The position numbers were made by a program, and so were the translations under genes. Below, in pieces: positions 27,259 to 35,037 of a DNA stretch of 64,000 nt. The first letter of the stretch is position 1; each line of letters starts with the position of its first letter. Origin of the DNA: Prolixibacteraceae bacterium (lineage in GTDB: Bacteria; Bacteroidota; Bacteroidia; Bacteroidales; Prolixibacteraceae); the NCBI GenBank assembly GCA_019459525.1, contig JAIBEY010000038.1:1-64000 (forward strand), in the 5' to 3' direction. The notes under the pieces are model-generated. The model saw only the letters and a list, made by a program, of their open reading frames with translations, searched no databases and was not told the DNA's origin.

Positions 27259-29262
27259 TTATTCAAACAACTCATCAATCAGTTTTTCATCGGTCAGATT
27301 AGGCATGGTGACTGTTAAATCCGGATTTTCCAGCATCGCCCGTTTAATTGCAAACATTGCGGGTTCATTTCTAGCCCAGCTTCTCCTGGCTATTCCGTTG
27401 TTTACATCCCAGTGAAGCATTTGTTTTAATCGCCGGTCTGCATCATCAGAGCCATCCAAAGTCATTCCAAATCCGCCATTAATCACTTCGCCCCAGCCAA
27501 CACCACCTCCGTTGTGTATTGAAACCCAGGTTGCCCCGCGAAACGAATCCCCGATCACATTCTGTATGGCCATGTCGGCAGTAAAAGAAGATCCGTCGTA
27601 AATGTTGGATGTTTCGCGATAGGGTGAATCGGTCCCGGAAACATCATGGTGATCGCGGCCAAGAACAATCGGGGCGCTGATTTCTCCATCGCGAATCGCC
27701 TGATTGAAAGCTGCTGCAATCTTTGTCCGTCCTTCGCAATCGGCATAAAGAATGCGTGCCTGCGATCCCACAACCATATTGTTTTTTCCGGCTTCGGCAA
27801 TCCAGTGGATATTGTCGTTTAGCTGGTTTATTATTTCAGAAGGAGCATCTTCAGCAATTTGAGTCAATACCCAAAGTGCAATTTGGTCGGTTTTACGGAG
27901 GTCTTCCGGATTACACGAACAGCAAACCCAGCGGAACGGGCCGAACCCGTAGTCAAAAAACAACGGTCCCATAATATCCTGAACATACGACGGATAAATA
28001 AAACTTCCATCAGATTTAGTTACAGCGGCGCCGGCACGACTGGCTTCGAGCAAAAATGCATTGCCGTAATCCCAGAAATACATTCCCATTTTTGAAAGTT
28101 GGTTAATTGCATTCACATGCCGGTTTAAACTTTCATGAACCTTTTGCTGAAACAATTCCGGATTTTCAGCCATCAGCTTATTCGATTCTTCGAGTGTTAA
28201 TCCAACCGGATAATAACCTCCGGAAAACGGGTTATGCAACGATGTTTGATCGGATCCCAAATCAATGGAAATGTCTTCTTTGGCCAGCTTCTCCCATAAA
28301 TCGACCACATTCCCCTGGTAGGCCAGCGATACGGCTTCTGTATTCTGTTTGGCTTTGAGCATTCGCGAAATCAGTTTGTCCAGATCGTCAAATACTTCAT
28401 CAACCCAGCCTTGTTGATGGCGTAGCGCTACCACTTTCGGATTTATTTCAGCAACTACGGCTACCATTCCGGCAATGACAGCAGCTTTCGGCTGTGCTCC
28501 AGACATTCCTCCCAATCCGGATGAAACAAATATCTTTCCGGCTATTTGTCCATCGCCGCGCATTCGGGCCGCATTCATCAGCGTAATGGTTGTGCCATGC
28601 ACAATTCCTTGTGGTCCGATGTACATAAATGAACCCGCAGTCATCTGTCCATATTGCGAAACACCCAAAGCATTCATCCGCTCGTAGTCGTCTCTTCCGG
28701 AATAATTCGGAATGATCATGCCATTGGTTACTACCACTCGCGGAGCATCTTTGTGCGATGGGAACAATCCCATCGGATGTCCCGAATACATCACCAGCGT
28801 TTGTTCATCGGTCATTTCCGACAGGTATTTCATGCAAAGTCTGTATTGCGCCCAGTTCTGGAATACAGCCCCGTTTCCACCGTACGTGATTAATTCGTGC
28901 GGATGTTGAGCCACCGCGTAATCCAGGTTATTCTGGATCATCATCATGATCGACGCTGCTTGTCTGGAACGAAAAGGGTATTCGTTGATGTTGCGGGCCT
29001 TCATTTCGTAGTCAGGACGAAACCGGTACATGTAAATCCGTCCGTATTGCAGCAATTCATCCAGAAATTCGGATGCCAATATGGCATGTTGCTCCGGCGA
29101 AAAATAGCGAAGTGCATTTTTTAATGCCAGCTTTTTTTGTTCCTGTGTCAGAATATCTTTTCTTACCGGTGCATGATTGATTGCCTGAATGTAAGGTTTC
29201 TTCTCCGGAAGAATGGATGGAATCCCTTCCTGAATGGCTGATTTGAATGCTGTAGTGTTCAT
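27259..29262 (-). CDS. hutU: Urocanate hydratase
   Basis: 667 residues. It converts urocanate to imidazolone propionate in histidine breakdown using tightly bound NAD+. Family signatures are ITYGGNGAVFQNWAQY, LVMYSGHPMGLFPS, SGLGGMSGAQPKAA for dinucleotide binding, and GFGPFRWVCCSCNPED with the conserved cysteine, followed by DHHDVSGTDSPYRET and SIHNGGGVGWGEVING. The start at 29262 (MNTTAFKSAI) is used because the longer frame adds 34 residues of Cys-rich non-conserved sequence. The long form of about 667 residues is common in Bacteroidota. No other hut gene is in the window, so the rest of the pathway is elsewhere. Confidence 0.93.
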   Translation of the reverse strand: MNTTAFKSAIQEGIPSILPEKKPYIQAINHAPVRKDILTQEQKKLALKNALRYFSPEQHAILASEFLDELLQYGRIYMYRFRPDYEMKARNINEYPFRSRQAASIMMMIQNNLDYAVAQHPHELITYGGNGAVFQNWAQYRLCMKYLSEMTDEQTLVMYSGHPMGLFPSHKDAPRVVVTNGMIIPNYSGRDDYERMNALGVSQYGQMTAGSFMYIGPQGIVHGTTITLMNAARMRGDGQIAGKIFVSSGLGGMSGAQPKAAVIAGMVAVVAEINPKVVALRHQQGWVDEVFDDLDKLISRMLKAKQNTEAVSLAYQGNVVDLWEKLAKEDISIDLGSDQTSLHNPFSGGYYPVGLTLEESNKLMAENPELFQQKVHESLNRHVNAINQLSKMGMYFWDYGNAFLLEASRAGAAVTKSDGSFIYPSYVQDIMGPLFFDYGFGPFRWVCCSCNPEDLRKTDQIALWVLTQIAEDAPSEIINQLNDNIHWIAEAGKNNMVVGSQARILYADCEGRTKIAAAFNQAIRDGEISAPIVLGRDHHDVSGTDSPYRETSNIYDGSSFTADMAIQNVIGDSFRGATWVSIHNGGGVGWGEVINGGFGMTLDGSDDADRRLKQMLHWDVNNGIARRSWARNEPAMFAIKRAMLENPDLTVTMPNLTDEKLIDELFE

Positions 29263-29374
29263 ATGCGCTAAAAATGTGGTTCGCCTTTTGAAGTAGAGGT
29301 TACAACGGCAAAATTGCGACATTCCCCGATAATTTGATGTAGATTGGCAGCAGTTTTGCAACATTTGCCAAACT

Positions 29375-29382
29375 TATATTTG
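29375..29382 (+). promoter_or_regulatory. -7 element upstream of lemA
   Basis: TATATTTG with a TTTG at 29355-29358, spacing 16 bp. The leader to the lemA ATG would be about 50 nt. Confidence 0.45.
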
Positions 29383-29437
29383 TCATAGATTGTTCAGATT
29401 TTGTTTAAATTAGAAATTAAATTAAAAAGTAAATAAG

Positions 29438-30028
29438 ATGAAAAAAACATGGATTGTTCTGGCAGTAATTGCCGTTCTGCTTTTACTTGCGTATTCGTCG
29501 GTAAAAAATTCCTATAACAGCATGGTTACAGGAGAAGAAGGAGTGACCGCACAATGGTCGCAGGTTGAAAACGTTTATCAGCGTCGTACCGACCTGATTC
29601 CAAATTTGGTTAATACGGTAAAAGGTTATGCCGATTTTGAAAAGGAGACTTTAACCCAGGTAATTGAAGCTAGGGCCAAGGCCACACAGGTTACTGTCGA
29701 TCCAACTAAATTGGATGCTCAGTCGATTCAGAAATTTCAGGAAGCACAAACCGGACTGTCATCGGCATTGGGCCGTTTGATGGTGGTGATGGAAAAATAT
29801 CCCGATCTGAAAGCCAATCAGGGATTTCTTGATTTGCAGGCTCAGCTCGAAGGAACAGAAAACCGGATTACTGTAGAGCGCCAAAAATTCAATGAAAGTG
29901 CCCAGGCGTACAATGTATTGATCCGTAAATTCCCGAAAAGTATTTTTGCCGGAATGTTCGGATTCGAAAAGAAAGCCTATTTTGAAGCCGAAAAGGGAGC
30001 CGAAAAAGCGCCTCAGGTACAATTTTAA
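29438..30028 (+). CDS. lemA: LemA family membrane protein
   Basis: 196 residues with one N-terminal membrane span (TWIVLAVIAVLLLLAYSS, about 3-20) and a long helical-bundle domain: YQRRTDLIPNLVNTVKGYADFE, LGRLMVVMEKYPDLKANQGF, then ENRITVERQKFNESAQAYN. The N-out topology leaves the coiled domain outside the cytoplasm. The biochemical role is unknown. LemA is repeatedly found next to TPM-domain proteins in Bacteroidota, as here, which suggests a common envelope complex. The three genes run in the same direction, with 88 bp of structured sequence before the next one. Confidence 0.92.
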   Translation: MKKTWIVLAVIAVLLLLAYSSVKNSYNSMVTGEEGVTAQWSQVENVYQRRTDLIPNLVNTVKGYADFEKETLTQVIEARAKATQVTVDPTKLDAQSIQKFQEAQTGLSSALGRLMVVMEKYPDLKANQGFLDLQAQLEGTENRITVERQKFNESAQAYNVLIRKFPKSIFAGMFGFEKKAYFEAEKGAEKAPQVQF

Positions 30029-30041
30029 TAGCCTTTGGCAA

Positions 30042-30086
30042 CTGGCAGCTGGTTACTGGCTAGCTGCCAGGCGATAAAAGCCAGTA
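30042..30086. repeat. Interleaved inverted repeats between lemA and the TPM gene
   Basis: CTGGCAGCT (30042-30050) pairs with AGCTGCCAG (30062-30070), and TACTGGCT (30054-30061) pairs with AGCCAGTA (30079-30086). The arms are ordered A-B-A'-B', the same topology as the element at 49116-49170. A pseudoknot or two mutually exclusive hairpins could form. Confidence 0.55.
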
Positions 30087-30116
30087 GCTATTTTCTCACC
30101 ATTCATTCCTAATAAC

Positions 30117-30560
30117 ATGTCCGTCGAAAATTTTTTCAGTAAAGAAGAAAAGAAACAAATAACTGATGCTATTGCCGAGGCAGAGAAAAACACTTCAGGA
30201 GAAATACGATTGCATATGGAAGGTCATTGCGCTATTGATGTGCTGGATCGCGCTGCATATGTTTTCGGAAAACTGAAAATGCACGAAACTGCCGAACGAA
30301 ATGGTGTTTTGTTTTATTTAGCTGTGCACGATCATAAATTTGCCATTTTGGGCGATGCCGGAATTAACCAGGTTGTGCCGGTGAATTTCTGGGACGAGAT
30401 TAAGGTAACGATGCTGGCCTTGTTTAAGCAAGGAAAATTTGCGGATGGATTATCTCAGGGAATTCTGATGGCTGGTGAGCAACTGAAAGCCAATTTCCCG
30501 TTCCGGAAAGAAGATGTAAACGAACTGTCGGATGAAATATCCTTCGATAAAAATTTATAA
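30117..30560 (+). CDS. TPM-domain protein without membrane span
   Basis: 147 residues consisting of one TPM (TLP18.3/Psb32/MOLO-1-like) domain: FSKEEKKQITDAIAEAEKNTSGEIRLHME, then ERNGVLFYLAVHDHKFAILGDAGIN and the terminal QGILMAGEQLKANFP. It lacks a signal peptide and membrane helix, unlike its neighbour, so it may sit in the cytosol facing the membrane partners. The domain is implicated in photosystem repair in plants and acetylcholine-receptor function in nematodes; its bacterial function is unknown. The next gene begins 2 bp after its stop, showing a common operon with it and lemA. Confidence 0.88.
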   Translation: MSVENFFSKEEKKQITDAIAEAEKNTSGEIRLHMEGHCAIDVLDRAAYVFGKLKMHETAERNGVLFYLAVHDHKFAILGDAGINQVVPVNFWDEIKVTMLALFKQGKFADGLSQGILMAGEQLKANFPFRKEDVNELSDEISFDKNL

Positions 30561-30561
30561 A

Positions 30562-31365
30562 ATGAAGCAAGTCCTATTTATACTATTTCTTTCGGTATTT
30601 ACTTTTTCGGTTTTTGCTCAGGATATTCCGGAACGGCCAAATCCACCCCGATTGGTGAATGATCTGGCCAACGTACTTTCTGATCCGGAAGAGCAGCAGC
30701 TTGAATCGGAGCTGGTACAGTTTAATGATCAAACCTCCACCCAAATTGCAATTGTAACGGTTCCATCTCTTAACGGGTATGAGATTTCTGATTTTTCGTT
30801 TAAGATCGGCGAAAAATGGGGGGTTGGCCAAAAAGATAAAAACAATGGAATTGTGATTGTTTTTAAACCCAAAACCAGTAACGAAAAAGGTGCCGTTTTT
30901 GTAGCTGTTGGATATGGTTTGGAAGGAATTATTCCTGATGCTGTTGCCAACAGAAATGTGGTGGATTATGAAATGATTCCACGTTTTAGCGAAGGTGACA
31001 TTTATGGCGGACTATCAGCCGGAACTAAAGTTCTGAAGAGTTTAGCCCTTCAGGAATACACAGCCGCCGACTACCAAAAGAAAACCGATAAGGAAGGAAA
31101 ATCAGACGGTCTTGGAACATTAATCCTAATCGGCATTATTCTGATTGTTATCTTTTCGATCTTTAAGGGTGGACGTGGCCGTAATTATAACGGAGGTAGC
31201 AGTATTCCTTTCTGGATTGCAATGAGTTTACTCAGTTCCAATAGGGGCGGCGGTTCTTTTGGCGGTTTCTCCGGAGGAAGTGGTGGTTTCGGTGGAGGCG
31301 GCGGCGGTTTTGGCGGCTTCGGTGGAGGTAGTTTTGGAGGTGGTGGCGCTGGCGGTAGCTGGTAG
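30562..31365 (+). CDS. TPM-domain membrane protein with glycine-rich tail
   Basis: 267 residues. A signal sequence (MKQVLFILFLSVFTFSVFAQ) is followed by an extracytoplasmic TPM domain of about 150 residues (NDLANVLSDPEEQQLESEL, STQIAIVTVPSLNGYEISDF). A membrane span comes next (LGTLILIGIILIVIFSIF) and then a tail of almost pure glycine, serine and phenylalanine. This is the YgcG-type architecture. The start at 30562, not the earlier in-frame codon at 30532, gives the clean signal peptide and avoids overlap with the previous gene. It is the last gene of the lemA group and is followed by a bidirectional terminator. Confidence 0.9.
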   Translation: MKQVLFILFLSVFTFSVFAQDIPERPNPPRLVNDLANVLSDPEEQQLESELVQFNDQTSTQIAIVTVPSLNGYEISDFSFKIGEKWGVGQKDKNNGIVIVFKPKTSNEKGAVFVAVGYGLEGIIPDAVANRNVVDYEMIPRFSEGDIYGGLSAGTKVLKSLALQEYTAADYQKKTDKEGKSDGLGTLILIGIILIVIFSIFKGGRGRNYNGGSSIPFWIAMSLLSSNRGGGSFGGFSGGSGGFGGGGGGFGGFGGGSFGGGGAGGSW

Positions 31366-31394
31366 AACCAAAACAATTCCGAATTTCAAGACAT

Positions 31395-31432
31395 AAAAAA
31401 GACCTTCAGAACAAATTCTGAAGGTCTTTTTT
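31395..31432. terminator. Bidirectional terminator
   Basis: A 16-bp perfect arm (31395-31410) with its complement (31417-31432) around a 6-nt loop. The A- and T-rich flanks serve both the plus-strand TPM gene and the minus-strand zinc-ribbon gene. Confidence 0.9.
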
Positions 31433-31455
31433 GCGATATATCAAACCGAATATGC

Positions 31456-32232
31456 CTATTCTGCTGGTTCAATGGAATCCAGAATATCTTTGTCAACCAA
31501 AATGCGGCCACAATATTCACAAACAATAACTTTCTTGCGCGAGGCGATGTCCATTTGACGCTGTGGCGGAATTTTATTGAAACAACCACCGCAGGCATCA
31601 CGCTGAACAGTTACAACTGCCAATCCGTTGCGGGCATTTTTACGAATACGTTTAAACGCAGTTAGCAAACGGGCTTCGATGTTGCTTTCAATCTTTTCAG
31701 ATTTAGCTTTCAGCCGTTCTTCTTCGATCTGAGTTTCAGCCGTAATTTCTTCCAGCTCACGTTGTTTGCGGTCTAAATCTTCCAGACGTTCTTTTAAAAG
31801 GTTGGATGAAGAACCAATCGCTTCTTTTTTACTTGAAAGATCGGCAGTAAATTCACGGATGCGTTTTTCTGACAATTCAATTTCGAGTTTCTGAAATTCA
31901 ATTTCCTTGCTCAAAGAATCAAATTCGCGGTTGTTGCGAACGTTATTTTGTTGCTCGGTGTATTTGGTGATCAGGGTTTCTGATTCCTTAATCGCAATTT
32001 TTTTGTTGTGGATAGCTGTTTCCAGATCTTTGATATCGTCTTCAAAATTACTGACACGGGTTTTTAAACCGGTAATTTCGTCTTCCAAATCCTGCACTTC
32101 CAAAGGTAATTCGCCACGAAGTGTCTTGAATTTATCAATCTCAGAAACAACATTTTGCAGTTCGAAAAGCGCTTTTAGCTTTGAACTGATTGGCACACTT
32201 TTATTTTCGTCTCTAACGTACTGTGTATTCAT
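31456..32232 (-). CDS. Coiled-coil protein with C4 zinc ribbon
   Basis: 258 residues: about 190 residues of predicted coiled coil (LPLEVQDLEDEITGLKTRVSN, with heptad-like Leu/Ile spacing), then a four-cysteine zinc ribbon, in which CGGCFNKIPPQRQ is followed by VIVCEYCGRILVD. The architecture matches the family of C4-type zinc-ribbon proteins related to chlamydial CT398, thought to bind nucleic acid or act as adaptors. The specific role is unknown. It lies 22 bp downstream of the Nif3-like gene, an adjacency common in many bacteria that implies a functional link. Confidence 0.87.
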   Translation of the reverse strand: MNTQYVRDENKSVPISSKLKALFELQNVVSEIDKFKTLRGELPLEVQDLEDEITGLKTRVSNFEDDIKDLETAIHNKKIAIKESETLITKYTEQQNNVRNNREFDSLSKEIEFQKLEIELSEKRIREFTADLSSKKEAIGSSSNLLKERLEDLDRKQRELEEITAETQIEEERLKAKSEKIESNIEARLLTAFKRIRKNARNGLAVVTVQRDACGGCFNKIPPQRQMDIASRKKVIVCEYCGRILVDKDILDSIEPAE

Positions 32233-32254
32233 ACTTATAGTTGTTTAACTTAAA

Positions 32255-33352
32255 TCAAATGAGGTAACTCACCGGGTTTGTATCCAAAGCCGATAAATGG
32301 ACTGCAAATTTAGGGAATTTTTTTGTAAGTAATTCATAAAAAACTTCTTTAGTGAATTGTTCACTTTCAAAATGCCCGATATCTGCAATTATTAGTTGTT
32401 GTTCGGCATCAAAAAACTGGTGGTACTTAAAATCTCCTGAGATAAAAATATCTGCTTTTTGCGCTATTGCTTTACTGAGGTAGCTACTTCCGGAGCCTCC
32501 GCATACTGCTACTTTTCTGATTGGTTTCCCCAGCAATTGGGTGTGTTTAACCACCGGACAATGAAAAGTTTCTTTTACTTTTTGCAGAAATTCCAGTTCA
32601 TCCGCAGGTGAATGAAGTTCTCCGATCATCCCAATGCCAGCCTGGTTAAATTCATTGTCGAGGGGATAAATGTCGTAGGCTACTTCTTCGTAAGGATGGG
32701 CATTCAGGAGCGATTGAATGACACGGGCTTGGATGTGTTTGGGAAAAACGGTTTCGATGCGTGTTTCTTCTTCAAAATGAAGTTGGTTTTTTTCGCCCAC
32801 ATAAGGATTAGTTTGCTCGTTTCCCCGGAAGCTCCCTAATCCGCTCTGGTTAAAACTACAGGAATCGTAATTGCCAATATTTCCGGCGCCAGCATCAAAT
32901 AAAGCTTTTCTAACTTTTTCAGCATCAGCAGTAGGTACAAAAGTGACCAGTTTTTTCAGGAATCCCGATACCGGAGCCAATACCTGGCAGTTTTGCAGTT
33001 CCAGTTTTTCGCAGATTTTGCTGTTTACACCACCAAAAACACTATCCAGGTTGGTGTGGGCAGCATAAAGAGCGATGTCGTTTTTTATAGCTTTAGCAAC
33101 ACAGCGTTCGATGTAATTTTTCCCGTTTAGCTTTTTTAACCCGCTAAAAATAATTGGGTGGTGGGCAACAATCAGGTTCAGGTTTTTGCTGATGGCTTCA
33201 TCGATGATTGCTTCAGTAATGTCTAACGTAATCAGGATTCCTGAAACTTCGTCGGCAGGGTTGCCAATAAGTAATCCGGAATTGTCATACGATTCCTGAA
33301 GAGCCAAAGGGGCAACGGATTCAATAAACCGGGTGATTTCTTTTAGCTGCAT
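32255..33352 (-). CDS. Nif3-like dinuclear metal-centre protein
   Basis: 365 residues, the long form of the NIF3/YbgI family. Metal-ligand motifs are VAHHPIIFSG, AAHTNLDSVFGGVN and the C-terminal ADIGHFESEQ. A central insertion (KLVTFVPTADAEKVRKALF to the YEEVAYDIYPL segment) is the PII-like domain found in the long form. Members form hexameric rings with a dinuclear metal site and are proposed to be GTP cyclohydrolase type 1-related or nucleic-acid-binding hydrolases; function is not settled. It lies within the M23-MerR-Nif3-zinc ribbon run, all on the minus strand. Confidence 0.9.
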   Translation of the reverse strand: MQLKEITRFIESVAPLALQESYDNSGLLIGNPADEVSGILITLDITEAIIDEAISKNLNLIVAHHPIIFSGLKKLNGKNYIERCVAKAIKNDIALYAAHTNLDSVFGGVNSKICEKLELQNCQVLAPVSGFLKKLVTFVPTADAEKVRKALFDAGAGNIGNYDSCSFNQSGLGSFRGNEQTNPYVGEKNQLHFEEETRIETVFPKHIQARVIQSLLNAHPYEEVAYDIYPLDNEFNQAGIGMIGELHSPADELEFLQKVKETFHCPVVKHTQLLGKPIRKVAVCGGSGSSYLSKAIAQKADIFISGDFKYHQFFDAEQQLIIADIGHFESEQFTKEVFYELLTKKFPKFAVHLSALDTNPVSYLI

Positions 33353-33407
33353 TTAATGGTAATAAACGTTGTTTAAAGAGAAACTTTGAATTTGAAATCT
33401 GGAACTA

Positions 33408-33743
33408 TTAGAGCTCTTCTTTAATGTCAATCAGCATTTGCCTGATTTCCTGAAGGCGGTTGACAACTTCAAAATTCTGAAGGGTATCTTCTTTGTTGTC
33501 TTTCAATTTCATCTGCGCTCCTTTAATCGTCAGTCCCCTTTCTTTCAGTAAATGATGGATGATTTTCAGGTTTTCAATGTCTTCACGGGTAAACATCCGG
33601 TTTCCTTTAGCGTTTTTGTGCGGTTTAAGGATGTCGAATTCGTTTTCCCAGAAACGTATATTCGAAGTATTTACTCCAAACATATCGGCTACTTCGCCAA
33701 TGGAATAAAAGACTTTCTCTATTTTAGGTTTTTTGTAAGGCAC
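33408..33743 (-). CDS. MerR-family transcriptional regulator
   Basis: 111 residues. An N-terminal winged helix-turn-helix of MerR type is shown by YSIGEVADMFGVNTSNIRFW, then ENEFDILKPHKNAKGNRMFT and EDIENLKIIHHLLKERGLT. A short helical C-terminus for dimerisation follows. It has no effector-binding cysteines or domain, so the signal it senses is unknown. It starts 12 bp after the M23 peptidase stop, so the two are co-transcribed. Short MerR proteins with this neighbourhood are widespread in Bacteroidota. Confidence 0.9.
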   Translation of the reverse strand: MPYKKPKIEKVFYSIGEVADMFGVNTSNIRFWENEFDILKPHKNAKGNRMFTREDIENLKIIHHLLKERGLTIKGAQMKLKDNKEDTLQNFEVVNRLQEIRQMLIDIKEEL

Positions 33744-33755
33744 AGGTTGATGTTT

Positions 33756-34727
33756 TTAATCAAAAGTTTGTCCGATATTCGACGATATGCTCACCATTTT
33801 TTCGTATTCCTGAGCATTCAAATCTTTAAAGTAGTAGTATTGCGGGTTTACAGGTTCCCCGTTTTTATGTACTTCGTAGTGTAGGTGTGGGCCAGTGGAT
33901 GTTCCTGAACTTCCTACATAGCCAATAACCTGTCCGCGTTTGACCTGTTCTCCAACTTTGATGTTAAAACCACTCAAATGGGCATACAAAGTTTCATAGT
34001 CAAATCCATGGTCAATCAGTATCCATCTTCCGTAGCCGCCACCAATCGATTGAACATCTTTCACAACACCATCGCCTGTTGCATAAACGTTGGTGCCAAT
34101 TGGAGCAGTAAAGTCCATTCCGTAATGGAACTGTTTGATTTTATAAATGGGATGAAACCGATAACCCCATCCGGAAGCAGTACTCTTCAGTGATTTATTC
34201 GAAATGGGCATAATTGCCGGCATGCTCGATACCAGCTTTTCTTTATTCAGCGCCATATTGAGTACCTCGTCGTACGATTTTGCCTGAATATAAGCCTGCT
34301 TCGACAGAATGTCGAGCTTTTCAGCAGTTCGGATAACCAAGTCTGAATTGTCGAGCGATTCGAGCTTCGAATATTTGTTTACTCCTCCAAACCCGGCTCT
34401 GCGCACAGTAGAAGGGATTGGATCACTTTCAAAAACTACACGGTACAAATTGTTGTCGCGCTGTTCAATTTCGTCGAGTACTTTTTCAACCGTTTGAAGG
34501 TCCTTGTAAAGCAATCCGTATTGGGTTAAAAGCCGTTCATTTTCCTTGTGGAGTATCCGCATTCGCGGCGATTCGTAGAATTGTAAAATACCAAAGGCAA
34601 TAAGTACCGACGATACCAATGTAGTTGAAAATAAGGCTAAAAAACGCTTTAGTTTAGTTTTGAAGCTAATTACGATCTTGTCGTAGCTAAGTGTATGAGC
34701 ATTAAATCTGTACTTGACTCTCGCCAT
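33756..34727 (-). CDS. M23-family peptidoglycan endopeptidase, membrane-anchored
   Basis: 323 residues. A short cytoplasmic N-terminus is followed by one membrane span (LALFSTTLVSSVLIAFGILQF, about 29-49) and a helical stalk (HKENERLLTQYGLLYKDLQTV). The C-terminal LytM/M23 domain has zinc ligands in FHYGMDFTAPIGTNVYA (His and Asp) and THLHYEV-type sequence in TGPHLHYEVHKNGEPV. It cleaves peptide cross-links of peptidoglycan in the periplasm. The gene heads a four-gene minus-strand operon driven by the promoter at 34765-34794. That promoter is interleaved with the alaS promoter. Confidence 0.92.
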   Translation of the reverse strand: MARVKYRFNAHTLSYDKIVISFKTKLKRFLALFSTTLVSSVLIAFGILQFYESPRMRILHKENERLLTQYGLLYKDLQTVEKVLDEIEQRDNNLYRVVFESDPIPSTVRRAGFGGVNKYSKLESLDNSDLVIRTAEKLDILSKQAYIQAKSYDEVLNMALNKEKLVSSMPAIMPISNKSLKSTASGWGYRFHPIYKIKQFHYGMDFTAPIGTNVYATGDGVVKDVQSIGGGYGRWILIDHGFDYETLYAHLSGFNIKVGEQVKRGQVIGYVGSSGTSTGPHLHYEVHKNGEPVNPQYYYFKDLNAQEYEKMVSISSNIGQTFD

Positions 34728-34758
34728 AAATCAGGATTAATGGAATTTATTTTTCGAG

Positions 34759-34791
34759 TTGAAACAAATTTAAGGATTTAATCTACCTTTG
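34759..34791 (+). promoter_or_regulatory. Promoter of alaS
   Basis: TTG (34759-34761), 22 bp, TACCTTTG (34784-34791). It faces the M23-operon promoter and overlaps it completely. Confidence 0.55.
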
Positions 34792-34794
34792 CAA
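34765..34794 (-). promoter_or_regulatory. Promoter of the M23-MerR-Nif3 operon
   Basis: On the minus strand TTG (34794-34792), 19 bp, TAAATTTG (34772-34765): ideal spacing and a perfect TAnnTTTG. It lies 38 nt before the M23 start. Confidence 0.6.
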
Positions 34795-35037
34795 CGTTTC
34801 AAAAATTCCGGTTGACACAGCCTGCAAAGCTAGTGTTTTAGTCGGAAAAAAATGATGAGCTTCAGGTAATTGGGGAATTTTAACAAATTTTAATGGAAGG
34901 AAGAATGCCGCGGAAGTGGTTTCTACGAACATTAGAATGGCTTGACCTGAGCTCTTTTTTAGGTGAAGATTCTCCGGTTTAGTTACTTGTAACGACTGAT
35001 GTAATTGCATAGAATTAATAGAAAAATTTAGATACAC

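Larger units (their letters stand above)
34728..35037. other. Divergent control region and alaS leader
   Basis: 310 bp between the M23 gene and alaS. It holds two interleaved promoters (34759-34794) and about 240 nt of untranslated alaS leader. A short frame beginning with ATG near 34892 would encode about 29 residues, but nothing supports it as a gene. No clear riboswitch was recognised. Confidence 0.55.

Noticed and set aside
29263-29364. Longer start for urocanate hydratase
   Set aside because: The extra 34 residues are Cys- and Arg-rich and unlike the family, and the shorter start gives the usual length.
31185-31376. Proline-rich minus-strand frame and apparent GGC/GGT tandem repeat
   Set aside because: It is the complement of the glycine-rich tail of the TPM protein; the repeats are codon-level low complexity, not a DNA repeat element.
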